Shown one piece after another: positions 15,729 to 25,920 of a stretch of 64,000 nucleotides of DNA; position 1 is the stretch's first letter, and every line of letters begins with the position of its first letter. Below the pieces are notes generated by a model. It had not been told where the DNA came from. It saw only the letters and a program-made list of their open reading frames with translations, and ran no database searches. The DNA comes from Comamonadaceae bacterium ALPHA2B. Its GTDB lineage: Bacteria > Pseudomonadota > Gammaproteobacteria > Burkholderiales > Burkholderiaceae_C. Location: assembly GCA_005503065.1 (NCBI GenBank), contig SCOE01000015.1, forward strand, positions 1-64,000, written 5' to 3'. The position numbers and the translations under genes were made by a program.

Positions 15729-16361
15729 TCAGGCGCGCGCCGCCGCGTGGCGGCGGGCCACCTCGGCCCAGTTCACCACGTTGTAGAAGGCGGCGATGTA
15801 CTCGGGCCGGCGGTTCTGGTACCGGAGGTAGTAGGCGTGCTCCCACACGTCCAGGCCCAGCATGGGCGTGGCGCCGGAACCGATGCCCTGCATCAGCGGG
15901 CTGTCCTGGTTGCCGCTGCTTTCCACCGCGAGCCGGCCGTCGGGCCGAACCACCAGCCAGGCCCAGCCGCTGCCGAAGCGCGTGAGCGCCGCTTTCGTGA
16001 AAGCGTCCTTGAAGGCATCGAAGCCGCCGAGGTCGCGGTCGATGGCCTGCGCCAGCGCGCCCTGCGGCGTGCCGCCACCACCCTGTGCCGGTGGCGCCAT
16101 GACGGCCCAGAACAGGCTGTGGTTCGCATGGCCGCCGCCGTTGTTGCGCACGGCCACGCGGATCGCCTCGGGCAACTCGTCGATGCGGGCGATGAGCTGC
16201 TCGACCGGCACGCCGTCGTGGGGCGTGTCCTTCACCGCCGCGTTGAGGTTGTTGACGTAGGCCTGGTGGTGCTTGCTGTGGTGGATCTCCATCGTCTGCG
16301 CATCGATGTGCGGCTCGAGCGCGTCGTGGGCATAGGGCAGCGGTGGCAGGGTGTAGGGCAT
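15729..16361 (-). CDS. sodA: Superoxide dismutase, Mn-type
   Basis: Fe/Mn superoxide dismutase of 210 residues. Metal ligands are in [13 protein letters not shown] (first His), [11 protein letters not shown] (second His) and [17 protein letters not shown] (Asp and His). GGHANH and the Gln in [10 protein letters not shown] are the residues that distinguish Mn from Fe enzymes. There is no signal peptide, so it is cytosolic. Together with the gene at 16409 and the Fur box at 16982 it resembles the Fur-repressed orfX-sodA arrangement of pseudomonads, in which Mn-SOD replaces Fe-SOD during iron limitation. Confidence 0.92.
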   Translation of the reverse strand: MPYTLPPLPYAHDALEPHIDAQTMEIHHSKHHQAYVNNLNAAVKDTPHDGVPVEQLIARIDELPEAIRVAVRNNGGGHANHSLFWAVMAPPAQGGGGTPQGALAQAIDRDLGGFDAFKDAFTKAALTRFGSGWAWLVVRPDGRLAVESSGNQDSPLMQGIGSGATPMLGLDVWEHAYYLRYQNRRPEYIAAFYNVVNWAEVARRHAAARA

Positions 16362-16408
16362 GGGACTTCGGGTGAAAAGATGGGGTGAGAAAAAAGAACG
16401 GAATGCGA

Positions 16409-16906
16409 TCAGTGCAGATGCGCCGGCCGATGCCCGAAGGCCGGCGCGGGCGTGGCGTGCAGCGCCGCTTCGATCGCCGGCTCCTCGCCCTGCGCGCGAA
16501 GCCAGCCCAGCAGATGGGCGCGGGTCTCGCGAAGGTGGCGCCAGGCGGCCTGGCGCACGCCGTGGGGCCGGGCGCCCTCCCCGAGCAGCCGCAGCAGCAG
16601 GCGATGCGGCAGGCACAGGTGGTCGACCGCCTGCGCAACCTGCCCGCGGCAGTGGTAGAGCTCGGAGAGGTTGTGGTGCGAGACGACCAGCGCAGCCAGA
16701 CAATCGTCGGGCCGCATGGCGAGCAGCGCGCCGTCGACCAGCGCTTCGGCGGTCCACAGGGCCCGCACGTGGCCGGCGAGCGCGATTTCGAGCCGCCCGT
16801 GGCGGTGCGCTTCCAGCGCGGCGCGGGTCAGCCGCTCCCAGTGCTCGAGGCCGCGTGCGGCGTCGACAGGGGCTTCTGCCCGGGAAGGGATCGGGATGGG
16901 ATGCAT
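16409..16906 (-). CDS. OrfX-like hypothetical protein upstream of sodA
   Basis: Helical soluble protein of 165 residues, rich in Leu, Ala, Arg and His, with [19 protein letters not shown] as the most distinctive, TPR-like stretch. By position it corresponds to the small unknown gene (orfX) preceding sodA in Fur-regulated clusters of other proteobacteria. Homology itself is only suspected. The ATG at 16906 follows AAGGAG with good spacing; the TTG two codons upstream is less likely. The 47-bp gap to sodA suggests one transcript from the Fur-controlled promoter. Confidence 0.65.
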   Translation of the reverse strand: MHPIPIPSRAEAPVDAARGLEHWERLTRAALEAHRHGRLEIALAGHVRALWTAEALVDGALLAMRPDDCLAALVVSHHNLSELYHCRGQVAQAVDHLCLPHRLLLRLLGEGARPHGVRQAAWRHLRETRAHLLGWLRAQGEEPAIEAALHATPAPAFGHRPAHLH

Positions 16907-16981
16907 GCACAAGCTCCTTGCTCACAAGAAGCCCTTTGCGTCGATGCGTCCGTCATCCGTGCGTACTTGGGCGTGTCTGGA

Positions 16982-16996
16982 TGATAGTAATTCTCA
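16982..16996 (-). promoter_or_regulatory. Predicted Fur box of the orfX-sodA unit
   Basis: On the minus strand the 15-mer TGAGAATTACTATCA matches TGATAATnATTATCA at 12 of 14 defined positions. It lies 76 bp before the upstream gene's ATG in otherwise GC-rich DNA. This predicts derepression of Mn-SOD when iron is low. Confidence 0.72.
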
Positions 16997-17191
16997 ACAA
17001 CCTCGGTCCAGAAGGGTTTTCCCAGCACGCGACGACCCTACGGGCGGCTCGTGCGGACCGCGCTCGCTAAACTGGCCGGCCCCACCTGCCGGACCGCCCC
17101 GCGCGCCCGCGATTCCCCGTGACAGCCGCCCTCGCCCACCCGCCGTTCCAGGCGCCCACGCATGCCGTGGCGTCGCGCCACTGACCGCTCC

Positions 17192-18307
17192 ATGTCTGTG
17201 CGCGTGATCCCCCTCGTCGATGCACGCCGCCCCGTCGTGGCGCCGGCCGACGCGCCCGCGCAGGCGCCCACCGGCTCCCTCCTGGACCGCCTGGGCCGGC
17301 CGCTCACCGACCTGCGCATCAGCGTGACCGACCGCTGCAACTTCCGCTGCAGCTACTGCATGCCCAAGGAGGTGTTCGACAAGGACTACCGCTACCTGCC
17401 GCATGCCGACCTGCTGAGCTTCGAGGAGATCACGCGCGTCGCCCGCCTGTTCGTGCAGCACGGCGTGCGCAAGATCCGGCTCACGGGCGGCGAGCCGCTG
17501 CTGCGCAAGAACATCGAAGGCCTGGTCGAGCAGCTGGCGCAACTTCGCACGCCCGACGGCAAGGCGCTGGACCTCACGCTCACCACCAACGGCTCGCTGC
17601 TCGCCCGCAAGTCGAAGGCCCTGAAGGCCGCCGGCCTGCAGCGCGTGACGGTGAGCCTGGACGGGCTGGACGACGCGGTGTTCCGCGCCATGAACGACGT
17701 CGACTTCCCGGTCGCCGAGGTGCTGGCCGGCATCGAGGCGGCGCAGGCGGCCGGGCTGGGTCCGATCAAGGTCAACATGGTCGTCAAGCGCGGCACCAAC
17801 GAGCAGGAGATCCTGCCGATGGCGCGGCGCTTCAGAGGCACCGGGGTCGTGCTGCGCTTCATCGAATACATGGACGTGGGCGCCACCAACGGCTGGCGCA
17901 TGGACGAGGTGCTGCCGTCGGCCGAGGTGGTCGCGCGCATCGCGGCCGAATTTCCGCTGGTGCCGCTGGAGGCGAGCGCGCCCGGCGAGACGGCGCAGCG
18001 CTGGGCCTATGCGGACGGCGCCGGAGAGATCGGCGTCATCAGCAGCGTGACCCAGGCCTTCTGCCAGGACTGCAGCCGCGCGCGCCTGTCCACCGAGGGC
18101 CAGCTCTACCTCTGCCTGTTCGCCAGCCGCGGGCACGACCTCAAGCCCCTGCTGCGCGGCGACGCGAGCGATGCGCAGGTCCTCTCGGCCATCGGCCACA
18201 TCTGGCAGGGCCGCGCCGACCGCTATTCGGAACTGCGTGCGCTGCGCGAACCCGACACCGGCGACGGCGGCCCACGCCGGGTCGAGATGAGCTACATCGG
18301 CGGATGA
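17192..18307 (+). CDS. moaA: GTP 3',8-cyclase MoaA
   Basis: Radical-SAM enzyme that starts molybdenum cofactor synthesis from GTP, 371 residues. The N-terminal cluster motif is [13 protein letters not shown] (about residues 48-60), followed by the SAM-binding [11 protein letters not shown]. The C-terminal cluster ligands are in [21 protein letters not shown]. The usual C-terminal GG is present (YIGG). The ATG at 17192 is preferred; one at 17162 would add ten residues. It overlaps mobA by 4 bp. Confidence 0.94.
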   Translation: MSVRVIPLVDARRPVVAPADAPAQAPTGSLLDRLGRPLTDLRISVTDRCNFRCSYCMPKEVFDKDYRYLPHADLLSFEEITRVARLFVQHGVRKIRLTGGEPLLRKNIEGLVEQLAQLRTPDGKALDLTLTTNGSLLARKSKALKAAGLQRVTVSLDGLDDAVFRAMNDVDFPVAEVLAGIEAAQAAGLGPIKVNMVVKRGTNEQEILPMARRFRGTGVVLRFIEYMDVGATNGWRMDEVLPSAEVVARIAAEFPLVPLEASAPGETAQRWAYADGAGEIGVISSVTQAFCQDCSRARLSTEGQLYLCLFASRGHDLKPLLRGDASDAQVLSAIGHIWQGRADRYSELRALREPDTGDGGPRRVEMSYIGG

Positions 18308-18948
18308 CGCCGGTCCGGCCCGACATCGACGTCACCGGCCTCGTGCTGGCCGGCGGCCGCGGCAGCCGCATGGGCGGGCTCGACAAGGGCCTGCAGGACT
18401 TCGCCGGCGAGCCGCTGGCACTGCGCGCGCTGCTACGCCTGGCGCCGCAGGTGTACCGCGTGATGCTGAGCGCCAACCGCAACCTGCTGAGCTACGAGTT
18501 CTTCGGCGCACCCGTTGTGACCGACGCACAGCCCGACCATCCGGGGCCCCTGGCGGGCTTCCTGGCCGGCCTGCGGCACTGCGAGACGCCCTGCCTGCTC
18601 ACCGTGCCTTGCGACGCGCCGAACTTCCCGCCCGACCTCGCACAACGCCTCGCCGACGCGATGAACGCGCAACGCGCGGACATCGCCATGGCCAGCGCGT
18701 CCGAATTGCAGCCCGACGGCAGCCGCCGCCTGCGCCCGCAGCCGGTGTTCTGCCTGCTGCGCACCACGCTGCAAGGGAGCCTGGCGGCATTCCTGGAGGG
18801 TGGCGGACGCAAGGTCTCGGCCTGGACGGCGCAACATGCCGTGGCCATGGTGCCCTTCGACCAGCCCGACGACGCGCCGGACGCCTTCTTCAACGCCAAC
18901 ACGCTGGCCGAACTCCGGTCCATCGCGCCCTCGCGCCCAATTTTTTGA
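18304..18948 (+). CDS. mobA: Molybdenum cofactor guanylyltransferase MobA
   Basis: Attaches GMP to molybdopterin to form the MGD cofactor; 214 residues. The nucleotide-binding N-terminus is [19 protein letters not shown], the metal site is [12 protein letters not shown], and the C-terminal [10 protein letters not shown] is typical. Its ATG overlaps the moaA stop (ATGA), indicating translational coupling. No other moco genes follow; the next element is a repeat and then a convergent gene. Confidence 0.92.
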   Translation: MTPVRPDIDVTGLVLAGGRGSRMGGLDKGLQDFAGEPLALRALLRLAPQVYRVMLSANRNLLSYEFFGAPVVTDAQPDHPGPLAGFLAGLRHCETPCLLTVPCDAPNFPPDLAQRLADAMNAQRADIAMASASELQPDGSRRLRPQPVFCLLRTTLQGSLAAFLEGGGRKVSAWTAQHAVAMVPFDQPDDAPDAFFNANTLAELRSIAPSRPIF

Positions 18949-19007
18949 GCCAAATGGGCTTGCAGCGCCCTTGAAGCGGCCGCCAGCAGCTATTAAAAAG
19001 ATAGCAA
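18939..19007 (+). repeat. Family A palindromic repeat, copy 4
   Basis: CAATTTTTTGAGCCAAATGGGCTTGCAGCGCCC, cut here into its parts, is followed by a diverged second arm and AGCTATTAAAAAGATAGCAA. The first bases encode the last residues and stop of MobA. This copy has a weaker GCGCCCG/CGGGCGC stem than the others. Confidence 0.8.
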
Positions 19008-19021
19008 ATACAGGGCGCCGC

Positions 19022-19471
19022 TCAAAGTCGCCCCTGCGCGCGCAGAACGCCCTTGTTGGCCAGGGCGTCGGCCTTCTCGTTGCCCGGGTCGCCTGAATGG
19101 CCCTTCACCCAGCGCCACTCGATCTGGTGGCCGCCGTTCTGCACCAGGGCGTCGAGCCGCTTCCAGAGCTCGACGTTCTTCACCGGCTGCTTGGTCGAGG
19201 TGACCCAGCCCTTGGCCTTCCAGCCGCGGATCCACTCGGTGATGCCCTGCCGCACATACTGGCTGTCCAGGTACAGCACCACCTTGCAAGGCCGCTTGAG
19301 CGCCGCCAGGCCCTCGATGACGGCCGTGAGCTCCATGCGGTTGTTGGTCGTGTTCAGTTCGCCGCCGAACAGCTCCTTCTCGCTCGCGCCGGACTTCAGC
19401 CAGGCGCCCCAGCCGCCCGGGCCGGGATTGCCCTTGCAGGCGCCGTCGGTGTAGATCGTGACTTCGTTCAA
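19022..19471 (-). CDS. rnhA: Ribonuclease HI
   Basis: Degrades RNA in RNA-DNA hybrids; 149 residues. All catalytic residues are visible: Asp in [14 protein letters not shown], Glu in [12 protein letters not shown], Asp in [10 protein letters not shown], and His/Asp in [15 protein letters not shown]. The only start that gives the family N-terminus is TTG at 19471, which overlaps the stop of the upstream methyltransferase gene (TTGA), so translation is probably coupled. This rare start is easy to misplace. Confidence 0.9.
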   Translation of the reverse strand: MNEVTIYTDGACKGNPGPGGWGAWLKSGASEKELFGGELNTTNNRMELTAVIEGLAALKRPCKVVLYLDSQYVRQGITEWIRGWKAKGWVTSTKQPVKNVELWKRLDALVQNGGHQIEWRWVKGHSGDPGNEKADALANKGVLRAQGRL

Positions 19472-20265
19472 TCTCTTGTCTTTCTCTCGGAATGGGCGGA
19501 GCGCGCGCGCCCGCCCTCGCGGTGCATGCGGCCCGCCACCGGCATCGGTGCGGTGGCGATCGCGGGGCGGCGCTTCCAGTCGGCCGGCAGCAAACGCATG
19601 CCGCGCACGCGCTTGACGGCGACGATGAAATACACCGCGCCGAAGATCGGCCACCAGCGTTCGCCGACCGCGTCGAACCAACGGCAGCGCTCGAGCCAGG
19701 CTTCGCTGCGCACCGCCGGCCGGTACAGCCCGAAGCGGCCCGACTCGACCTCGAAGCCCAGCAGCCGCAGCCAGTCGCGCATGCGCCAGTAGTTGATGAA
19801 TTCGCCCTCGGCAGGCAGGTACAGCTCGCCGAAGCCCAGGCGCCGGTACAGGCGCGCGCGGCGCTGCCGCATGCCCCACAGGCTGACCGGATTGAGGCCG
19901 CAGACGACCACGCGGCCCTCGGGCACCAGCACCCGTTCCACCTCGCGCAAGGTGGCGTGCGGATCGGGGCTGAGCTCCAGCGCGTGCGGCAGCGCCAGCA
20001 GGTCCAGGCTGTTGGCCGAGAAAGGCAGGGCCGCGAAATCGGCGACGAGCGCGGCCGGTGCACCGTCTGCGTGCGGCGATGCGACCCAACGGTGCGGCAT
20101 GCGGTTGGCGCGCAAGGCATCGATCGACGGCAGGCCCAACTGCAGCGCGTGGTAGCCGAAGACATCGGCCACCGCATCGTCGAACTGCGCCTGTTCCCAG
20201 TGGTGCAGGTAACGCCCGGCCGGGGTCTCGAACCAATCCTGCAAACCTATAATTTGACCGGTCAT
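19468..20265 (-). CDS. Class I SAM-dependent methyltransferase
   Basis: Predicted methyltransferase of 265 residues (Methyltransf_11-like). An unusual N-terminal part ([20 protein letters not shown]) precedes a Rossmann core in which [24 protein letters not shown] matches motif II/post-II and [20 protein letters not shown] matches the motif before strand 5. The GxGxG motif I is degenerate. A hydrophobic stretch ([17 protein letters not shown]) is near the C-terminus. The gene is commonly found beside gloB and rnhA in beta-proteobacteria. Its ATG overlaps the divergent gloB ATG, and ACGAGG precedes it. Confidence 0.8.
   Translation of the reverse strand: MTGQIIGLQDWFETPAGRYLHHWEQAQFDDAVADVFGYHALQLGLPSIDALRANRMPHRWVASPHADGAPAALVADFAALPFSANSLDLLALPHALELSPDPHATLREVERVLVPEGRVVVCGLNPVSLWGMRQRRARLYRRLGFGELYLPAEGEFINYWRMRDWLRLLGFEVESGRFGLYRPAVRSEAWLERCRWFDAVGERWWPIFGAVYFIVAVKRVRGMRLLPADWKRRPAIATAPMPVAGRMHREGGRARSAHSERKTRD
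20248..20253 (+). promoter_or_regulatory. TATAAT -10 of gloB, placing transcription start at the ATG
   Basis: A perfect TATAAT ends 10 bp before the gloB ATG, so the transcript would begin about 2-6 nt before the start codon or at it. There is no Shine-Dalgarno sequence. No good -35 is seen. Confidence 0.6.
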
Positions 20266-21046
20266 GACCCTCGTTCCGTTGCCCGCTTTCGCCGACAACT
20301 ACATCTGGATGTTGCAGGTCGGGGCGCACGCGGTCGTGGTCGATCCGGGCGATGCGAGGCCGGTGCTCGACGCGTTGGCGACGAGGCCCGACCTGACGCT
20401 GGCGGCGATTCTAGTCACGCACCACCACGCCGATCACACCGGTGGCGTGGCCGCACTGCGCGAAGCCACCGGCGCACGGGTCTACGGCCCGGCGCACGAG
20501 ACCATTCCCGAACCCTTCACGCCGCTGTCGCAGGGCGAGCGCGTGCAGGTGCTGGGCCTGGAGTTCACCGTCATCGACGTGCCGGGACACACGGCCGGGC
20601 ACATCGCCTACTACCTGCCGGCCCACCGCGGCGAGGCGCCGCTGCTCTTTTGCGGCGACACGCTCTTCTCCGGCGGGTGCGGGCGCCTGTTCGAGGGCAC
20701 GCCGCAGCAGATGCTGCACTCGCTCGACGCGCTGGCCGCGCTGCCCGGCAACACGCGGGTATGCTGCGCCCACGAGTACACGCTGTCCAATCTGCGTTTC
20801 GCGCGCGCCGTCGAACCGGGCAACACCAACCTGATCGAATACATCGCGCAGTGCGAGTCGCTGCGCGCCCACGGGCAGCCCACGCTGCCCGCCCTGCTGG
20901 CCACCGAGCGCCAGGTCAACCCCTTCCTTCGCAGCCGCGAAGCCACTGTCACCGCCGCCGTGCAAGAGCACGCCGACCTCCCCGCCGATGCGGGCGAGGT
21001 CGACGTCTTCGCCGCGCTGCGCCAATGGAAAAACGACTTCCGATGA
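20264..21046 (+). CDS. gloB: Hydroxyacylglutathione hydrolase (glyoxalase II)
   Basis: Hydrolyses S-lactoylglutathione in the glyoxalase pathway; 260 residues. The metallo-beta-lactamase fold has [10 protein letters not shown] as the dinuclear metal motif, a further His in [12 protein letters not shown], Asp in [17 protein letters not shown] and His in [11 protein letters not shown]. The family N-terminus ([15 protein letters not shown]) fixes the start at 20264, although it overlaps the divergent methyltransferase start and lacks a ribosome binding site. It overlaps mltD by 4 bp. Confidence 0.93.
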   Translation: MTLVPLPAFADNYIWMLQVGAHAVVVDPGDARPVLDALATRPDLTLAAILVTHHHADHTGGVAALREATGARVYGPAHETIPEPFTPLSQGERVQVLGLEFTVIDVPGHTAGHIAYYLPAHRGEAPLLFCGDTLFSGGCGRLFEGTPQQMLHSLDALAALPGNTRVCCAHEYTLSNLRFARAVEPGNTNLIEYIAQCESLRAHGQPTLPALLATERQVNPFLRSREATVTAAVQEHADLPADAGEVDVFAALRQWKNDFR

Positions 21047-22665
21047 AGATCCTCCTAGCTGCCGTCGTGGCCAGCGCCCTGCTGCTCGCAGGCTGCGCCA
21101 CCGGCACCGGTCCCAACGGTTCCCCCTCCTCCTCGTCCCCCCTCTCCTCTTCGTCAGCCTCCGGCGGCAGCGCATCGCCGGTCTATCCCGACGGTTCGCT
21201 CTCGCCGATCGCGCCGGGCCGCACCGGCGGCAGCCAGCGCAGCGTGGTCACGCTCGCACCGCCGGCCGACATGTGGGACCGCATCCGCCGCGGCTTCAAG
21301 ATGCCCAACCTCGAGAGCGACCTGGTGCGTGACCGCGAGCAGTGGTACGCCACCCGGCCCGACTACATCCAGCGCATGACCGAGCGCTCGAACAAATACA
21401 TCTTCCACATCGTCGAGGAGCTCGAGCGGCGCGACATGCCGACCGAGCTGGCGCTGCTGCCCTACATCGAGAGCGCGTTCAACCCGCAGGCCGTGTCCAG
21501 CGCGCGGGCCGCAGGCATGTGGCAGTTCATGCCGGCCACCGGCACCGACTACGACCTTAAGCAGAACATCTTCCGCGACGACCGGCGCGACGTCATCGCG
21601 TCCACCCGCGCGGCGCTGGACTACCTGCAACGCCTCTACAACATGTTCGGCGACTGGCAACTGGCGCTGGCCGCCTACAACTGGGGCGAAGGCAACGTGG
21701 GCCGCGCCGTCGCGCGCAACCAGAAGGCAGGCCTGCCGGCCGGCTACACCGACATCAACATGCCGGCCGAGACGCGCCTGTACGTGCCCAAGCTGCAGGC
21801 GGTGAAGAACATCGTGGCCAACCCGCAGCAGTTCAACGTCGACCTGCCGGTGATCGCCAACCACCCCTATTTCCAGACCGTGACGCTCACGCGCGACCTG
21901 GACGTGACGCTGGCCGCCAAGCTGGCCGACGTGCGCATCGAGGATTTCCGCGCGCTCAACCCCGCGGCCCACAAGCCGGTGCTGCTGGCCGCCGGCGGCA
22001 ACACGCAGATCCTGCTGCCCTGGGACAACGCGGCCGTCTTCCAGCGCAACTTCGAGGCCTACAGCCAGGGCCAGTACGCCAGCTGGACGGCCTGGACCGT
22101 GCCCAGCACCATGACCGTGGCCGACGCGGCGCAGCGCTCGGGCATGAGCGAGACCGACCTGCGGGCGATGAACAACATCCCGCCGCGCATGCTGATCAAG
22201 GCCGGCTCCACGCTCATCGTGCCGCGCAGCGCGCGCGTGCAGGAAGACGTCGCCGCCGCCGTGGCCGACACCGGCCATTTGAGTTTCGAGCCCGAAATCG
22301 TCACGCGCCGCACCGTCGTCAAGGCCGGCCGCAACGACAACGTGGCCAGCATCGCGCGCCGCTACAGGCTGAGCCCGGCCAGCGTCGCGCAGTGGAACGA
22401 CGTCGGCACCGGCCACACGTTCAAGCGCGGCTACCAGGTGGTCGTCTACCTGCCGGTGCGGGCCGCGGCCGCGACACGCGTGGGCACCGGCGTCCGCGAA
22501 CCGGTTGCCGGCGGCAAGCACGCCGTCGTCACCAGCAAGCGTGGCGGCGGCGTCGTGAAGACCAGCACCGCCCCGGTGCGTGCGGCACCGGCAAAGGCGA
22601 CCGCTTCGAGCAAGCAGGTGGTCAAGGAAAAGCGCGGCGGCACGCCCGCGAAGAAGAAGCGCTGA
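21043..22665 (+). CDS. mltD: Membrane-bound lytic murein transglycosylase D, LysM domains
   Basis: Cleaves peptidoglycan glycan strands; 540 residues. An N-terminal lipoprotein signal ([15 protein letters not shown]) and a Ser-rich linker lead into the SLT domain with catalytic Glu in [15 protein letters not shown], then [12 protein letters not shown] and [13 protein letters not shown]. Two LysM modules follow (about residues 350-400 and 425-470). The tail is Lys/Arg/Ala-rich and basic. The ATG at 21043 overlaps the gloB stop (ATGA). An in-frame ATG at 21025 would place a non-hydrophobic leader before the signal. Confidence 0.9.
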   Translation: MKILLAAVVASALLLAGCATGTGPNGSPSSSSPLSSSSASGGSASPVYPDGSLSPIAPGRTGGSQRSVVTLAPPADMWDRIRRGFKMPNLESDLVRDREQWYATRPDYIQRMTERSNKYIFHIVEELERRDMPTELALLPYIESAFNPQAVSSARAAGMWQFMPATGTDYDLKQNIFRDDRRDVIASTRAALDYLQRLYNMFGDWQLALAAYNWGEGNVGRAVARNQKAGLPAGYTDINMPAETRLYVPKLQAVKNIVANPQQFNVDLPVIANHPYFQTVTLTRDLDVTLAAKLADVRIEDFRALNPAAHKPVLLAAGGNTQILLPWDNAAVFQRNFEAYSQGQYASWTAWTVPSTMTVADAAQRSGMSETDLRAMNNIPPRMLIKAGSTLIVPRSARVQEDVAAAVADTGHLSFEPEIVTRRTVVKAGRNDNVASIARRYRLSPASVAQWNDVGTGHTFKRGYQVVVYLPVRAAAATRVGTGVREPVAGGKHAVVTSKRGGGVVKTSTAPVRAAPAKATASSKQVVKEKRGGTPAKKKR

Positions 22666-22777
22666 TCGTGGCGCCGTACGGCGCCGACCATGGAACGAGG
22701 CCCGGCCTGCCACGGCGGCCGGGCACGAAGGGTGCGCACAAGACGCCCTCAACCCACACACACGGAGGACGTCGGTC

Positions 22778-24547
22778 ATGGCGGCAGAAGGCAGCGCGGG
22801 GGATCTGGTCAAGGTCGTGACCCTGCTCGGGGCAGCGGTGGTCGCCGTGCCCCTGTTCAAGCGCATCGGGCTCGGCTCGGTGCTGGGCTACCTGGCGGCG
22901 GGCCTGGCCATCGGGCCCTTCGGGCTCAAGCTCTTCAGCGACCCGCAGGCCATCCTCCACACGGCCGAGCTCGGCGTGGTCATGTTCCTGTTCGTCATCG
23001 GGCTGGAGATGCGGCCCTCGCACCTGTGGAGCCTTCGGCGCGAGATCTTCGGCCTCGGCAGCCTGCAGGTCGTGGTATGCGGCCTGCTGCTCACCGGCGT
23101 GGGCGTGGCCTTCGGCTTTTCGCTGGCGGTCTCCTTCGTCAGTGCCATGGGCTTCGTGCTCACCTCCACCGCCATCGTCATGCAGCTGCTGGGCGAACGC
23201 GGCGACATCGCGGCGCCGCGCGGCCAGAAGATCGTGGCCATCCTGCTCTTCGAGGACCTGCTCATCGTGCCGCTGCTGGCCATCGTGGCCTTCATGGCGC
23301 CGGTCGACGCAAGCGCGCCCGCAGGCCAGGTGGCGGCCGAATCGCGCTGGCTCGGCGTGGCCGTGGCCGTGGGTGCGCTGGCCGCGTTGGTCGCGGCCGG
23401 CCTGTGGCTGCTCAACCCGCTCTTTCGCATCCTCGCCAACGCCAAGGCGCGCGAGGTGATGACGGCCGCGGCGCTGTTGGTCGTGCTGGGCGCCGCGCTG
23501 CTGATGCAGCTGGGCGGGCTGTCGATGGCCATGGGCGCTTTCCTGGCCGGCGTGCTGCTGTCCGAATCCACCTTCCGCCACCAGCTCGAGGCCGACGTCG
23601 AACCCTTCCGCGGGCTGCTGCTGGGCTTGTTCTTCCTCGGCGTCGGCATGTCGCTCGACCTGGCCGTGGTGGCGCGGAACTGGCCGATCATCGTGGCCGG
23701 CGTGCTGTCGATGATGGTGGTCAAGGCCCTGTGCATCTACGGCGTGGCGCGCCTGGCCAAGAGCTCGCACGCCGACGCGCTGGACCGCGCCGTGCTGATG
23801 GCGCAGGGCGGCGAATTCGCCTTCGTGCTCTTCTCGGCGGCACTCGGCGCCCGGGTGATCGACCCGGTGGTCAATGCCAACATGACGGCGATCGTCGTGC
23901 TGTCGATGGCTCTCACCCCGCTGGTGGTGCTGGTGCACGGGCGCTTCGCGCCCAAGGCGAAGACCTCGATGGAGGGCGTGGAGGCGGCCCACGACCTCAT
24001 GGGCAGCGTGCTCGTCATCGGCTTCGGCCGCTTCGGGCAGATCGCCAGCCAGGGTGTGCTGGCGCGCGGCTCCACCATCTCCATCATCGACAGCGACACC
24101 GAAGCCATCCGCAACGCGGGCTCTTTCGGCTTCAAGGTCTACTACGGCGACGGCGGACGCGCCGACGTGCTCCACGCCGCGGGCGCGCACCATGCACGAG
24201 CGATCCTGGTGTGCGTCGACGACCGCGCCGCCGCCACGCGCATCGCCGAACTGGTGAAGGCCGAGTTCCCACATGCGCAGCTGCTGGTGCGCGCCTACGA
24301 TCGCGAACACGCGATGGAACTGCTCAAGGCCAACGTGGACTACCAGATCCGCGAGACCTTCGAATCCGCCATGCTCTTCAGCCGGGAGGCGATCCTGGCA
24401 CTGGGCGCGACGCCCGACCAGGCGGACGAGGCCTTGGCCGAAGTCCGTCGCCGCGACACCGAGCGCTTCAGCCTCGAAGCCGCGGGCGGTCTGTTTGCCG
24501 GGGCCGCCGTGCTGTTCAGCAACACGGTCAAGAACGAGGACGCATGA
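22778..24547 (+). CDS. Monovalent cation:proton antiporter-2 (KefB/KefC type)
   Basis: CPA2-family potassium/proton antiporter of 589 residues. About twelve hydrophobic segments (residues 10-390) include GVVMFLFVIGLEMRPSHLW and the STAIVMQLL helix. A C-terminal TrkA-N/RCK domain begins GSVLVIGFGRFGQIASQG with the GxGxxG nucleotide site and YYGDGGRADVLHAAGA. It resembles KefC, which is gated by glutathione adducts, and the nearby glyoxalase II gene fits a role in electrophile stress. CGGAGGAC precedes the ATG. It overlaps the next gene by 4 bp. Confidence 0.87.
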   Translation: MAAEGSAGDLVKVVTLLGAAVVAVPLFKRIGLGSVLGYLAAGLAIGPFGLKLFSDPQAILHTAELGVVMFLFVIGLEMRPSHLWSLRREIFGLGSLQVVVCGLLLTGVGVAFGFSLAVSFVSAMGFVLTSTAIVMQLLGERGDIAAPRGQKIVAILLFEDLLIVPLLAIVAFMAPVDASAPAGQVAAESRWLGVAVAVGALAALVAAGLWLLNPLFRILANAKAREVMTAAALLVVLGAALLMQLGGLSMAMGAFLAGVLLSESTFRHQLEADVEPFRGLLLGLFFLGVGMSLDLAVVARNWPIIVAGVLSMMVVKALCIYGVARLAKSSHADALDRAVLMAQGGEFAFVLFSAALGARVIDPVVNANMTAIVVLSMALTPLVVLVHGRFAPKAKTSMEGVEAAHDLMGSVLVIGFGRFGQIASQGVLARGSTISIIDSDTEAIRNAGSFGFKVYYGDGGRADVLHAAGAHHARAILVCVDDRAAATRIAELVKAEFPHAQLLVRAYDREHAMELLKANVDYQIRETFESAMLFSREAILALGATPDQADEALAEVRRRDTERFSLEAAGGLFAGAAVLFSNTVKNEDA

Positions 24548-25089
24548 GTTCCGTCACCTGGGACGAGGTCGTCCGCTTCTGGCGCGACGCGGGGCCCTCG
24601 GCCTGGTTCAGGAAGAACGCGGCATTCGACCGTCGCTTTCGCGAGCGCTTCCATGACGCGCACTTCGCCGCAGCCCGGCGCGAGCATGACGGCTGGGCCA
24701 CGCAAGGCCCGGAGAGTGCACTGGCGCTCGTGCTGCTGCTCGACCAGTACCCGCGCAACGCCTTCCGCGGCACGGGCCACATGTACGCCACCGACCCGCT
24801 GGCCCGCCACTACGCAGGCCTCCTGGTCGCGCAGGGCTTCGACCGACAGATCGACGAGTCGCTGCGCCTCTTCTGCTACCTGCCCTTCGCGCATTCGGAG
24901 GACATGGCCGACCAGCAGCGCTCGCTCGCACTGAACCGCGCCTTGAGCGCCGAGTCGGGCGAGCATGCGCAAGGGCACCTGGACATCATCCGCCGCTTCG
25001 GGCGCTTCCCGCACCGCAACCACCTGCTGGGCCGAACGACCACGCCCGAGGAACAGGCCTTCCTGGACGGCGGCGGCTTCGCCGGCTGA
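24544..25089 (+). CDS. DUF924 family protein
   Basis: Member of DUF924, 181 residues, helical. Family landmarks are VLLLDQYPRNAFRGT, RLFCYLPFAHSEDMADQQ and the C-terminal IIRRFGRFPHRNHLLGR. The family resembles TPR-like folds and its role is unknown. The ATG overlaps the antiporter stop (ATGA), so the two are translationally coupled. It ends exactly where the convergent permease gene ends. Confidence 0.85.
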   Translation: MSSVTWDEVVRFWRDAGPSAWFRKNAAFDRRFRERFHDAHFAAARREHDGWATQGPESALALVLLLDQYPRNAFRGTGHMYATDPLARHYAGLLVAQGFDRQIDESLRLFCYLPFAHSEDMADQQRSLALNRALSAESGEHAQGHLDIIRRFGRFPHRNHLLGRTTTPEEQAFLDGGGFAG

Positions 25090-25920
25090 TCAGAGCTTCT
25101 CGGTCTCGCCGCTGCGCGGTTGCCACTTCATGAGCCGGCGCTCGATGACACCGACCAGGCCATCGAGCACCAGCGCGAAGGCGGTGAGCACTGCGATGCC
25201 GGCGAACACCGTGTTCACGTCGAAGGTGCCCTCGGCCTGGAGGATGAGGTAGCCCACACCACGGGCCGAGCCCAGGTACTCGCCCACCACGGCGCCGACG
25301 AAGGCCAGTCCCACCGAGGTGTGCAGGCTCGAGAAGACCCAGCTCGTGGCGCTGGGCAGGTACACAGTGCGCAGCAGCTGCCGCTGGTTGGCCCCCAGCA
25401 TCCGCGCATTGGCCAGCACCACGGGGCTGACTTCGCGCACGCCCTGGTAGACGTTGAAGAAGACGATGAAGAACACCAGCGTCACGGCCAGCGCCACCTT
25501 GCTCCAGATGCCCAGGCCGAACCAGAGCGCGAAGATGGGCGCGAGGATCACGCGCGGCATCGAGTTGGCGGCCTTGATGTAGGGGTCCAGGATGAGGCTG
25601 GCCGTCGGCGCCAGGGCCAGCCACAGGCCGCAGGCCAGGCCGAGCACGGTGCCGATGCCGAAGGCCAGCACCGTCTCCAGCAGCGTCACGCCCAGATGGA
25701 TGTAGATGTCTGCATTGCCCTTGAGCCCGTCTGGAAAGAGCGCATTGGTCGGCACGTCGACCGGCAGGAACCAGCTCCAGATGCGGCCTGCCACCTGGAT
25801 CGGCTCTCCGAGGAAGAAGGCGATCTTCTGGTCGCGCGAGGCCACATGCCACAGCACCAGCAGCAGGACGAGCAGTGCCAGCTGCCACACGCGCGCGTTG
25901 CGTTCGTTCGGGCGCAGCAT
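25090..25920 (-). CDS. NitT/TauT-type ABC transporter permease
   Basis: Inner-membrane permease of 276 residues with six or so hydrophobic segments, similar to SsuC/TauC. The EAA loop (ANARMLGANQRQLLRTVYLP) is at about residues 170-190. It is the third gene of a binding protein-ATPase-permease operon and overlaps the ATPase stop by 1 bp. Substrate is unknown: the family carries sulfonates, nitrate, pyrimidine precursors and related small organics. Confidence 0.87.
   Translation of the reverse strand: MLRPNERNARVWQLALLVLLLVLWHVASRDQKIAFFLGEPIQVAGRIWSWFLPVDVPTNALFPDGLKGNADIYIHLGVTLLETVLAFGIGTVLGLACGLWLALAPTASLILDPYIKAANSMPRVILAPIFALWFGLGIWSKVALAVTLVFFIVFFNVYQGVREVSPVVLANARMLGANQRQLLRTVYLPSATSWVFSSLHTSVGLAFVGAVVGEYLGSARGVGYLILQAEGTFDVNTVFAGIAVLTAFALVLDGLVGVIERRLMKWQPRSGETEKL

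Noticed and set aside
22670-22685. Perfect palindrome GGCGCCGTACGGCGCC after mltD
   Set aside because: No T tract follows and nothing links it to a regulator. It may be a chance palindrome or a weak hairpin.
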